A stretch of DNA of 42,722 bases from Aphanocapsa sp. GSE-SYN-MK-11-07L (GTDB taxonomy: Bacteria > Cyanobacteriota > Cyanobacteriia > Thermosynechococcales > Thermosynechococcaceae): positions 1 to 42,722 of the forward strand of contig JAHHGS010000104.1 of the NCBI GenBank assembly GCA_019359715.1, in the 5' to 3' direction. The notes below the pieces were generated by a model. It worked only from the letters and a program-made list of their open reading frames with translations, did no database searches and was not told the origin of the DNA. Shown here in pieces: positions 1 to 7,431 of this stretch (position 1 is its first letter; each line of letters starts with the position of its first letter). The position numbers and the translations under genes are program-made.

Positions 1-79
1 TTAGTTCATCCGAGAGCGCCTGGATTTAACCCCCCATTTCCTGTCGATTTTCTCCCCTGCCAGGGGTTGCTTTTAAGAG

Positions 80-115
80 GGTGCCGAAGTTCTGACTCAA
101 GGTGCCGAAGTTCTG
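80..115. repeat. Short tandem direct repeat at the 3' end of the first gene
   Basis: The 15-base word GGTGCCGAAGTTCTG occurs twice, at about 80-94 and 101-115, six bases apart. On the minus strand the first copy met encodes the last residues and the second follows the stop codon of the large membrane protein, so the duplication straddles the gene end. It could be a slippage duplication or the footprint of an element lying to the left of the window. Bases 1-79 show no gene I can support. Confidence 0.6.
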
Positions 116-2802
116 TCTTTCAGCACGAAGACGCTTTGAATTGCCGCCTGCACCTGCTGCTGCACTTGGTGAGCTTGTTCCAGGACTGAATCTCTAGTTG
201 ACTCAATTTGGGCCACAATCCGATTCGCTTCTGCCTCGCTGATGTCTTCCCGTTGAGCCAGAAGAGCAACCAAAGTGGAACGGTCAAAATGGCTGAGCCG
301 ATCGCGCAGGTTGCCAATTCCCAAGCGCGGGTCTTTGAGCAAAAGCTGCAAGTCGCGCTTGATCCCGTCTGGATTCAGCTCGGCTTTGTCGGTATTGCGC
401 AGATAGTCTGCCAAACTGGTGCCAAAGTCCTGGACTTGGGTTTGAACGCGGCTGGCTAACCGACGCGGTGCTTTGGCCAAGCGACGCATCGCTTCCTCGA
501 CTTGATCAACCGTCCGATTCACTTGCGCCTCGCTTAGATCCTCGCGCTGGCTGAGCAGCTTAACCAGAGTTTCGCGGTCAAAGTGGGACAAGCGATCGCG
601 CAGGGCCAAGGCACCGGCTTTAGGCTCAGTTAGCAGCCTGTGCAAATCCTGCTGAATTCCCTCTGGGTCTAGCTCTTCAAGATTGGTGCTGCGAAGATAC
701 TGAGCAATATCTTGGGCGGTTTTTTCATACTGCTGCTTGGCTTTGTCAGTCAGTTGGGCTGGCGCTTGCAGGATTTGGTTCCGAACAGATTCCAGTTGAT
801 CTAGCACCTGATTTACTTCCGCTTCGCTCAAGTCTTGGCGCTGGCTGAGAAGTTTCACCAAAGTATCGCGGTCAAATTGCCCTAGCCGATCCTGGAAGCG
901 GCTAAAGCCAGCTTCTGGGTCTTCCAGCAATGCTTTGAAGTCGCGCTTGATTCCCTCTGGGTTGAGTTCTGCTTTGCCAGTATCTCGTAGATAAGCTGCC
1001 ACTTTTTCACTGAGAGTCACAGTTTGAAGCTGGAGTTGATGCTGCCGCTCTTTCGACTGGGCTAACATCTGTTGACGCACAAATTCAAGCTGATGAATCA
1101 CTTCATTTAACCGCTCGTCGCTCAAGCTTTGCCGCTGCTGCAATCGTTGGGCGATCACCTCAAAATTTAGCCGAGCCAGCCGCTGCTGGAGTATTTGATC
1201 GCTGACTTCCCGATCGTCGAGCAACGCTTCAAAATCACGCTGCAGCGTTTCAGGATCCAGCAAGCCTAGATTTGCTGTTTGCAGATAGGATTCGATTTGC
1301 TGCGACAATTCCTGCGATCGCGCTTCTGATTCAGCCGTTTGAACTGTACTCAGAACTTCAACTCGAATGGCCTCGGCCTGTTGGGCAATTGTTCGGATCA
1401 AATCGGGCTGGAGGTCGCCTCGCTGAACTAACTTTTGGGCAAAGTAGCCTTCGTTCAAGCCTTCTAAATTTTGCCGAACTCTGACTGGATCGGCCTCGAC
1501 ATCGTGGAGAATTTTCGTTAGCTCTTGGCGAATCGTCTCTCGGTTAAAATGCCACGGATAAGCCTGGAGGAGATAGTTATCCAGATCAGCGCGGCTGGGG
1601 TTGAAAGTCTGCGCTGTGAGCTGCCCAACTGAGTTACCGGCGCTAGAAGTTAGTTTTTGCAGTTCTTGGACAATCCGTTCAACATCAAGATCTGATAAAT
1701 CAACTCGGCTCAAAATGACGGGAATTAGTGTTTTTGTCCCTAAATCTAAGGCCTGACTCAGGAGATTGCGGTCAGCGTTTGAATCATTCTCCTGATAGAC
1801 AGCCAGCGCTTGCTTGAGGCGATCGCTCAATTTGCCAGATCTCAGGTCTTCTCTGGGGGCAGACTTAAAAAATTCCACCAAGGCAGTTTGAGGATTGCCC
1901 TTGGCTCGCTTGGCAACCGTTTGCTGCCAAACTTGCTCCAGTTGATCGACAATTTGATTTGTTTCTTGCTTAGAAAGATGGGTATTTTTACCAATCAAAT
2001 CAACAAAGGTTTGGCGATCAACATTCCGTAAATCATCAACTTCGGCAATTGCGTTTAAGTCTGCTTTACTCAAGATTGCTTCCAGTTGCTGACGAATTTG
2101 AGCCAGATCAACCTTCGGAAGCTGGAGGGTATTCAGACTATCTTTTAACTTGGCTCCAATCATTGCCGGTTCAATGCCACCCGTTAGCTCTTTGCGCACA
2201 GAGGCGACAATATCTTCGACTGTCGAAACGGCTTGCTTTTTAGCGATATTTCCCCCGATCGCTGCTTTGGCGGCTCCCATCACGCCCTGAAAGCCTGACA
2301 TCGCCGTCTTCGCGATCGAACCAATCAAAGCACCGACTGCGGTTGAACTAACCCAAACTAAAGATAAAAAGAAAATAGCCCAGATCACAATCCCAATCAT
2401 CATCCCGACAAAGCCAGTGCTAACTCCGCTCAGCTTGACGGCTAAGAAGCAAGCAATAAATAAAGCAATGCTAACCGTTAGCAGCGCCCACAGCCCAACC
2501 TTGGTTTCAATACTGCGAACCGTATGACCAAAGCTTTCGGAATCATCTCGATCGGATGAGTCGTCGCCAAGAATCGAAATACCGAGGGCAACGGAGAGGT
2601 TGGTAAACAAAACCTGTAAGGCAAAAGCAATCACAAGCCCGACGGCTAAAGACACCAAAAACTGAGGGACGGGAAAATAATTTCTGCTTAGATCTGAAGT
2701 AATGGGGTCTGGATTTAGCGGTATTGATGTTTGCGCCATTTCAATTCCTGACAAAAACAACCGATTCATTGTGGTTGTCGCGACATGTGTTGCTTGAAAC
2801 AT
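97..2802 (-). CDS. Large membrane-anchored protein with about seven helical repeats, function unknown
   Basis: I recognise this as a cyanobacterial conserved type but not its function. The first ~190 residues hold three or four hydrophobic segments (about 44-66, 103-125, 130-160) ending in a glycine-rich stretch. The rest is soluble and charged. Units of 70-100 residues recur; four clear ones near the C-terminus carry YLR.T...EL.PEGI..D...LL, then (D/Q)RL..FDR.TLV.LL.QR.DLSEA, then an E/R-rich helix. Three more degenerate units precede them. No catalytic motif is visible, so a scaffold or tether is more likely than an enzyme or transporter. Start: the ATG at 2802 has GAAGG close upstream; an internal ATG at 2739 (MAQTSIPL) has AGGA at good spacing and may be the true start, since the first 21 residues look non-conserved. 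It is monocistronic. Confidence 0.75.
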   Translation of the reverse strand: MFQATHVATTTMNRLFLSGIEMAQTSIPLNPDPITSDLSRNYFPVPQFLVSLAVGLVIAFALQVLFTNLSVALGISILGDDSSDRDDSESFGHTVRSIETKVGLWALLTVSIALFIACFLAVKLSGVSTGFVGMMIGIVIWAIFFLSLVWVSSTAVGALIGSIAKTAMSGFQGVMGAAKAAIGGNIAKKQAVSTVEDIVASVRKELTGGIEPAMIGAKLKDSLNTLQLPKVDLAQIRQQLEAILSKADLNAIAEVDDLRNVDRQTFVDLIGKNTHLSKQETNQIVDQLEQVWQQTVAKRAKGNPQTALVEFFKSAPREDLRSGKLSDRLKQALAVYQENDSNADRNLLSQALDLGTKTLIPVILSRVDLSDLDVERIVQELQKLTSSAGNSVGQLTAQTFNPSRADLDNYLLQAYPWHFNRETIRQELTKILHDVEADPVRVRQNLEGLNEGYFAQKLVQRGDLQPDLIRTIAQQAEAIRVEVLSTVQTAESEARSQELSQQIESYLQTANLGLLDPETLQRDFEALLDDREVSDQILQQRLARLNFEVIAQRLQQRQSLSDERLNEVIHQLEFVRQQMLAQSKERQHQLQLQTVTLSEKVAAYLRDTGKAELNPEGIKRDFKALLEDPEAGFSRFQDRLGQFDRDTLVKLLSQRQDLSEAEVNQVLDQLESVRNQILQAPAQLTDKAKQQYEKTAQDIAQYLRSTNLEELDPEGIQQDLHRLLTEPKAGALALRDRLSHFDRETLVKLLSQREDLSEAQVNRTVDQVEEAMRRLAKAPRRLASRVQTQVQDFGTSLADYLRNTDKAELNPDGIKRDLQLLLKDPRLGIGNLRDRLSHFDRSTLVALLAQREDISEAEANRIVAQIESTRDSVLEQAHQVQQQVQAAIQSVFVLKDRTSAP

Positions 2803-2992
2803 TTCACCTTCCCTCGTCAGCCTAATATTCGATTTAGAAAAAGTAAAGCTAGCTCATACTTTCACTCCCCTTAGCATAGAAGCCAACCTATCTCAGGCAT
2901 TTCAGGCTTTAGAGGTGACTTTTGCTCTGTCATTAGGCGTAAATGGAGCCAAGAAATCTCATCCTAAAGATGAATGAGCCGCTCATATTGGG

Positions 2993-3181
2993 TCATGTTT
3001 CAGTCATCACATCGTAAAAGTGAAAATGTAAATCCGTCCGATTTGCTGCGAGACGCCAATCCGACCATGACTTCTGCCGGTCAGACTGTCCGCTGCAAAG
3101 CGTATGGTTAGAACTAGGATAAATGTCTTGTAAGCGGTTTGCTAAGGCTGGAGAGAGATTGTGGTCAAAGAGTAGCTTCAC
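2993..3181 (-). pseudogene. Decayed DUF5615 (PIN-like) toxin
   Basis: A GTG at 3181 opens VKLLFDHNLSPALANRL, the diagnostic N-terminus of DUF5615/Mut7-C-like PIN toxins, whose family proteins are usually about 110-120 residues. After about 30 residues the family match is lost: the expected acidic segment around DDREVW and the TKDxDF motif are replaced by an unrelated tail with a few family-like residues, and the frame stops after about 62 codons. The GTG overlaps the stop of the DUF433 remnant (GTGA), the usual order of this toxin-antitoxin pair. I infer frameshifts and loss of function. A longer in-frame ORF from 3232 exists, but its first 17 codons are the antitoxin 3' end read in another frame. 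Confidence 0.6.
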
Positions 3182-3412
3182 GCTTCTACAACCATCAACA
3201 GTTTTTCTCGATCGGCAGCGTAGCTGAGGCAAGCAAGAATGTCGGCTTCGGTCAAGTAGGGAAAGTCGTCGAGAATTTGTTGATGAGACATGCCTGCCGC
3301 AAGGGACTCTAGGACATCGTAGACTGTGATTCTCATGCCTCGAATGCAGGGTTTGCCGCCTCGCTTACCTGGTTCGAAGTTTTAGGTTTCGACGATCAGT
3401 GATAAACTTCAT
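3178..3412 (-). pseudogene. Decayed DUF433 antitoxin
   Basis: Read on the minus strand from 3378, the sequence gives FEPGKRGGKPCIRGMRI, then YDVLESLAAGM and a LTEADILACL segment, ending in a TGA at 3178. This is the DUF433 antitoxin family, the usual partner of DUF5615 toxins. An in-frame TAA (3382-3384) lies just before the conserved core, and the only sensible upstream ATG (3410-3412) is in another frame, so the N-terminus has been broken by a frameshift. The remainder is intact for about 65 codons, so decay is recent. Together with the truncated toxin downstream it is a dead module. An internal start (GGC ATG AGA) would make only a very short protein. Confidence 0.6.
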
Positions 3413-3436
3413 TCTACTTGAAGCTGAAGGCAAGCA

Positions 3437-3535
3437 GCGATCGCACTTTTAATCTTCTCCAGAGCTTCGGTTTTTATCTGCCCTTTACAGCAAAAGCTTC
3501 ATCCCATCTACGTTTGTGCGCGATCGCATCTAAGA
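3437..3535. repeat. 99-bp direct repeat, copy A
   Basis: This block begins and ends in HIP1-containing sequence (GCGATCGCAC... and ...GCGCGATCGCATCTAAGA). It matches 4309-4407 at 93 of 99 positions with no gaps. The two copies are in the same orientation and bracket the parDE-like module. The minus strand of this copy reads AIAHKRRWDEAFA before a stop, which resembles a fragment of a small antitoxin gene, so the repeat may derive from an older toxin-antitoxin locus. The remaining bases of 3536-3681 hold no intact gene. Confidence 0.8.
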
Positions 3536-3681
3536 TTCGTACCTCTGAGCACCACCTTAAGCTAATTCTTCTTGTAAAGCCGTTGGCGAATCACCATAGG
3601 TTTGACTTCGTTGCAACTTGATCCATTGCGATGCACTTGTTGTGCTGCTTTGCCTGTCCAAGTCTTGCAGGCGAGGAGGTC

Positions 3682-3981
3682 TTAATTGGACTCCTCGAAG
3701 AGAGATGGAAAATTACGGCGACCACTCACAACTCTCAGAATTTCGATACCATCATCCAATAGTCGATAAAAAATGACGTAACCTTCAAATGACAGCCCTC
3801 GGAGTCCAGGGTGGATTGTTTTATAGCTTTTGCCACTGTTAGGAAAAGCAACAAGTTGTTGGCACTTGCGGTTGAAATCATGAAAGAAACGCTCACCAGC
3901 TTCAACGCTATTTTCGGCAAAGTAGTCAGCGATTTCGTTCAGGTCTTGACTGGCAAGAACGTTAATAACGTAGCGACTCAT
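3682..3981 (-). CDS. parE: RelE/ParE-family toxin
   Basis: The 99-residue protein has the RelE/ParE fold signature. The N-terminus is YVINVLASQDLNEIADYFAE, followed by a helix with FFHDFNRKCQQLV, the FPNSGK...HPGLRGLSFEGY segment, and the C-terminal strand pair YVIFYRLLDDGIEILRVVSG. Length and layout fit ParE-type toxins, which poison DNA gyrase, or RelE ribosome-dependent nucleases; the sequence does not separate the two, although the ParD-like partner favours ParE. Its ATG overlaps the antitoxin stop by four bases (ATGA), so the pair is translationally coupled, antitoxin first. The module is flanked by the 99-bp repeats. Confidence 0.85.
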   Translation of the reverse strand: MSRYVINVLASQDLNEIADYFAENSVEAGERFFHDFNRKCQQLVAFPNSGKSYKTIHPGLRGLSFEGYVIFYRLLDDGIEILRVVSGRRNFPSLFEESN

Positions 3982-4238
3982 GCCTGATTTGTTTGTTTTA
4001 GTCGCGTTAAGATGCCGTTTACGAATGTTTCGCCATCAATTGAAGGGGTATGATGGGAGGCTTCAATTGCTGCATCAATTTTTACTCGAACCTCCTCGAC
4101 CCATTCGGATTCGGAGCGATCGTACTCATCCAACAGCCGCAAAGCCGTCTCAATCACTTCTTCTATAGAGCGGTACTTGCCAGATTGGAGTTTGGTCTGA
4201 ATCAGGCGTTCTTGGTCGGGATTGAGACGAATGCTCAT
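3978..4238 (-). CDS. parD: ParD-like (CopG/RHH) antitoxin
   Basis: The 86-residue protein begins MSIRLNPDQERLIQTKLQSG, then YRSIEEVIETALRLLDEYD. This is the ribbon-helix-helix arrangement of ParD/CopG antitoxins: a short beta strand, a first helix carrying the SGKYRS turn, and a second helix. The C-terminal half (about 45-86) is the acidic, probably flexible arm that would bind the toxin. It lies directly upstream of the ParE-like gene with a four-base overlap. By family rule the RHH dimer should repress its own promoter, somewhere in 4239-4310; I see no clear operator there. Confidence 0.85.
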   Translation of the reverse strand: MSIRLNPDQERLIQTKLQSGKYRSIEEVIETALRLLDEYDRSESEWVEEVRVKIDAAIEASHHTPSIDGETFVNGILTRLKQTNQA

Positions 4239-4308
4239 AGAAAGCCACTGTTTAATCTATTTGCTATTCTAAGCCTCAACTTCCTTCGATCGCTCCTATT
4301 GCTAACTT

Positions 4309-4407
4309 GCGATCGCACTTTTAATCTTTTCCAGCGCTTCTGCTTTTATCTGCCCTTTGCAGCAAAAGCTACATCCCATCTACGTTTGTGCGCGATCGCA
4401 TCTAAGA
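4309..4407. repeat. 99-bp direct repeat, copy B
   Basis: Second copy of the repeat at 3437-3535, same orientation, six substitutions. It sits between the parD start (4238) and the hicA stop (4457). The distance between equivalent bases of the copies is 872 bp, exactly bracketing the parDE-like module. Confidence 0.8.
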
Positions 4408-4456
4408 ATAACAGCTCTAATCATTTGGAAATCGGGTGCAAGCGGCTTGTTACGCC

Positions 4457-4681
4457 TCATCGCGACTCTAACAGTTCTTCAACAGTTAATTCGATGTCGC
4501 TTGCAATTTGCCGTAGAAGTCTGGGAGAAATATCACGTCCTTTATGAAACGGAACAGTTGTCGCTCGCCCATCTTCATGCCGAAACTGCTTGTGTGAACC
4601 TTTTTGACGAACCTCTGCAAAACCTAGATTTTCCAGAATACGTACAACCTCTTGCGGCTTCAGGACGGGAATGTTACTCAT
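4457..4681 (-). CDS. hicA: HicA mRNA interferase toxin
   Basis: The 74-residue protein is a typical HicA: VLKPQEVVRILENLGF, then RQKGSHKQFRHEDGR with the catalytic histidine in the G-S-H-x-x-(F/Y) motif, then TTVPFHKGRDISPRLLRQI and a C-terminal helix. The family has a double-stranded-RNA-binding-like fold and cleaves mRNA when not bound by HicB. The gene lies three bases after the hicB stop on the same strand. This antitoxin-then-toxin order is the reverse of the classical hicA-hicB order and of the second module at 19566-20134. The length is normal and all motifs are present, so it should be active. Confidence 0.92.
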   Translation of the reverse strand: MSNIPVLKPQEVVRILENLGFAEVRQKGSHKQFRHEDGRATTVPFHKGRDISPRLLRQIASDIELTVEELLESR

Positions 4682-4684
4682 TGT

Positions 4685-4894
4685 TTACTGAACCACAATC
4701 TGCTGTGTACCAACAAACTCCGTCTTGAACACTACTTCCTCATCCTCCAAGAGCATCTCAATAACTTCACGAAGATTCTCGTGCAACTCGTCCAAAGTTT
4801 CTCCTTGGGAGTGCGCTCCAGAAAATCCAGGAATATAACCAACGTAGAGGTTAGTGTCAGAATCTCGCTCGACGATTGCAGTAAAGGTTCTCAT
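4685..4894 (-). CDS. hicB: HicB-family antitoxin, short form without DNA-binding tail
   Basis: The 69-residue protein has the partial RNase H-like fold of HicB: an N-terminal strand with FTAIVERDSDTNLYVGYIPG, the family signature SGAHSQGETLDELHENLREV, and a final helix and strand. There is no C-terminal ribbon-helix-helix or helix-turn-helix domain, unlike the 105-residue HicB at 19817. It should neutralise HicA but may not bind DNA itself. It starts 35 bases after the Argonaute stop on the same strand, so the two toxin-antitoxin genes could be read through from the Argonaute promoter. Confidence 0.9.
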   Translation of the reverse strand: MRTFTAIVERDSDTNLYVGYIPGFSGAHSQGETLDELHENLREVIEMLLEDEEVVFKTEFVGTQQIVVQ

Positions 4895-4929
4895 AAGCTA
4901 CTTATTTTACTAGTCAACATTTCAGGTAT

Positions 4930-7122
4930 TTAGACAGCAATTAGCTTTTCTCGATTGAGATTTTGGAGAATACTAATTTGACCAATTCGCTGAAATTCTT
5001 TACTACTTCTGTCAGCTAAATGCAGTATCCAAGGTAATCGGCAAGAGCGAAAGGCGCTAGCGGGATGTAATTGAGTTAGATGATAAGTTTGCAAAGCTAA
5101 TACCTCCAAAGAGGTGTCACCATACTCATGCATAACTCGCAGAGGCCTTACGCTACCAATACTTTGATTGATTGGTTGGCTTGTCACGAGAAGAAAAGAG
5201 TTCTCTTTGGGCATAAATACTACGCTACCAATTTCGGCATCCCGATATATTTTTCCTTGATCTTGAGAAATTTCACGCCCCATCCTTCCTGTTCCACTTT
5301 TGCGGACACCAACTAAGTCAACAGCGATATTTTTATCTATTAGTGCATTTATAGTTTGTTGGAATTCTCCTTCTTGAATTAATCCGTCTCGCATCAATAG
5401 TAGCTGTCTCGGATAGCGATTGCAGATTTTGTGAAATCTGAGAATTAGCTTAGAGACTGTTTGCCAAACTGCCTCACCCGATAAACGTTCGCCTCGCTGC
5501 ACATCAGGAAGTTCCCATCCTAAACTCTGTCCATCTGCAAGCACCGCAAAAGCCGAAGTTCCATAGTAAAGCTCACGGTTCGTCCCAGTATCAAAACCAA
5601 TAATCAAATCTGCGGCTTTAGGATGATCTAGTGGCTCCAATCGAACAGTTTGCCATCCTGCTTTACAAAGTAAGCCTAAAACCACATTCATCGCCTTGTA
5701 GGCATCAGCCTTTGGCAAGGGCAATATAAATTGGGTGGCAATTCCAGCTTGTAGTGCTTCAACTCTAATTTGTTTTTTACGCGCATTCGGTAACCAAGGG
5801 GCAACTACCAAAATTGTCTGTATGTTAGTCTGTGCCCACTCTTGCCAAAACATCTGCCGATCTAGCTCTCCTTGAGGCAGTTGCTCTAATATCCTGTAGG
5901 AGTCATATTCAATTTCAGCACCGCTATTCTTCGCCACCTCTTTTAAACACTTCTCAACCTCTTCGGGATATTTGAGTTGAGTGTTATGTAGATTGAGGCA
6001 ACCAAACTTCACTTCTCCAACTTTAACGCAGCCCTTATAGCGAACCTTGCCAGTTTTATCCACTTCTCCATTTTTAGCGAAGAGTTTTCCTCTGGGTAGG
6101 ATAAACCCAGCTACAACAGATGGTTGAGCAGGCATAGATACCTTATAAATATTCTCAATAATTTGATGTGCGGTTTTCTCTGATTTTTTTAGGCGAACAT
6201 CTAAAGACTTTCTAATGAAGTCAAACACTCCTTGTACATTTTTCTTCTCTTTAGGATCAGATTTTTCTGCTACATTAGCTAACATCTCCATAGTTAAGCA
6301 AGGAGAAAGCCTCTGAGATAGATGAGTGGTTAACTGAGCGTTCCAATTGTTAGCTTTTTTTACGTAGACAGTGCAGGAATTTTGGATTTCTTCCTCGGTA
6401 GCTCCAATTTGCCGATGATAATCAGCAAGTGTTATTCCCAAGCCTTCTATTAATACTTGATCTGGTGCTTGATCGCAAACATCATCATATTGCCAAGTGA
6501 TGTAGTTATTATTTTTATCTTTATATGTGTTGCGAACGTAAGTGATTGGAATATCCGAGTATTCGTCTTGCCATTGTTGCAGTGTCCAAGGAGTATAAAA
6601 ACGATGGTGTAGATCGATTTCTAGGTAGAGTGTACTATCTGTATCAATACTGACATCTATTCTTCTTCCTCTATGTACTTCCCATCCCGCCCCAAACATT
6701 TCTTTACCTTCTTCTCCTGTAATCCACCAAATTAACCCACCTTCAGAAGCCTTCTCAATCGCAGTCTTGTCCCATTTTTTTAAGCTCTGTTCTAATATTT
6801 TTCTTTCTAGTTGCTCAATTCCTTGACGTTCTGTAGGGTTAGTACAATCTAGTATTTTTTTGCAAGTAAATTTTACTTCCCAACCATCACCCTGCAATCG
6901 ATCTGGATTTACTGCCTCTTTAGCAATGATTCTATTCCCTAGTCTAATGGCAGGCACTCCAAGTTTATAGCAAATACTGGCGATCGCTTTCTGTTCCTGT
7001 CCATGATCAGGATTTTGTGTAAAGCTACAACTATATTCAGGAAATGTCCGATCAGCTACGGACAAGTTCTTTACTACAAAACGATTTAATACGATTGAAG
7101 TTTTTTCAAATTGAAATGCCAT
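4930..7122 (-). CDS. ago: Long prokaryotic Argonaute, predicted catalytically active
   Basis: The 730-residue length fits long-A Argonautes (N, PAZ, MID, PIWI). The PIWI domain (about 500-730) has D511 in IIGFDTGTN, E545 in VQRGERLSGE, D579 in LLLMRDGLI and D704 in WILHLADRSS. The 34/34-residue spacing of the first three equals that of the DEDX tetrad in Thermus Argonaute, so the nuclease site looks complete. The MID domain (about 430-500) has K449, R453, Q464 and K487 at the spacing of the guide 5'-phosphate pocket; R453 replaces the usual lysine. The region around 170-290 should be PAZ. Family knowledge: related cyanobacterial Argonautes (Synechococcus elongatus, Limnothrix rosea) are DNA-guided DNA nucleases that act against plasmids and phages. 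No helicase, nuclease or Sir2/TIR partner is adjacent; the nearest co-directional genes are hicBA. The gene is AT-richer than its surroundings, with one HIP1 site (6980-6987), suggesting transfer. Confidence 0.93.
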   Translation of the reverse strand: MAFQFEKTSIVLNRFVVKNLSVADRTFPEYSCSFTQNPDHGQEQKAIASICYKLGVPAIRLGNRIIAKEAVNPDRLQGDGWEVKFTCKKILDCTNPTERQGIEQLERKILEQSLKKWDKTAIEKASEGGLIWWITGEEGKEMFGAGWEVHRGRRIDVSIDTDSTLYLEIDLHHRFYTPWTLQQWQDEYSDIPITYVRNTYKDKNNNYITWQYDDVCDQAPDQVLIEGLGITLADYHRQIGATEEEIQNSCTVYVKKANNWNAQLTTHLSQRLSPCLTMEMLANVAEKSDPKEKKNVQGVFDFIRKSLDVRLKKSEKTAHQIIENIYKVSMPAQPSVVAGFILPRGKLFAKNGEVDKTGKVRYKGCVKVGEVKFGCLNLHNTQLKYPEEVEKCLKEVAKNSGAEIEYDSYRILEQLPQGELDRQMFWQEWAQTNIQTILVVAPWLPNARKKQIRVEALQAGIATQFILPLPKADAYKAMNVVLGLLCKAGWQTVRLEPLDHPKAADLIIGFDTGTNRELYYGTSAFAVLADGQSLGWELPDVQRGERLSGEAVWQTVSKLILRFHKICNRYPRQLLLMRDGLIQEGEFQQTINALIDKNIAVDLVGVRKSGTGRMGREISQDQGKIYRDAEIGSVVFMPKENSFLLVTSQPINQSIGSVRPLRVMHEYGDTSLEVLALQTYHLTQLHPASAFRSCRLPWILHLADRSSKEFQRIGQISILQNLNREKLIAV

Positions 7123-7250
7123 AGAAAATTAAACCTTTTCGGATAATTTATTAGGAGCTACTAACAATTAGACAACGCCAACTATTTTTCTTGCCTTTCA
7201 TTCGATCCTTGAAGACAACCTGCCTTGTGCTGGCGAAATAACTACTAATT

Positions 7251-7416
7251 AGGGCTTACTGAAAAAGTCGGATTCTTTGCTCTATCCTTATTTCAGCCGA
7301 CGAACTCCCAGAAAAGTTCAAGGGTTTTCAATGAGACTTCAATTCAGCGATTTTGCCTTGCATTAAATCAACTGTAATCCTTGTATAGAAAGGTTTTTGA
7401 CTTTTTTGGTAGCCCT
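7251..7416. mobile_element. MITE-like element, 166 bp, no coding sequence
   Basis: The left end AGGGCTTACTGAAAAAGTC (7251-7269) and the right end, read on the other strand as AGGGCTACCAAAAAAGTC (7416-7399), form terminal inverted repeats differing by one indel and two or three substitutions. Ends of this GGGCTTACTGAAAAAGTC kind are typical of cyanobacterial insertion sequences. The interior has stops in all frames and no transposase, so this is a non-autonomous derivative or a solo remnant. Flanks are AT-rich (TAATT / TAAAT), compatible with a short target duplication that I cannot define. It separates the Argonaute start from the nrdJ genes; bases 7123-7250 hold only the Argonaute 5' region. 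Confidence 0.55.
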
Positions 7417-7431
7417 TAAATAACAAACTTC

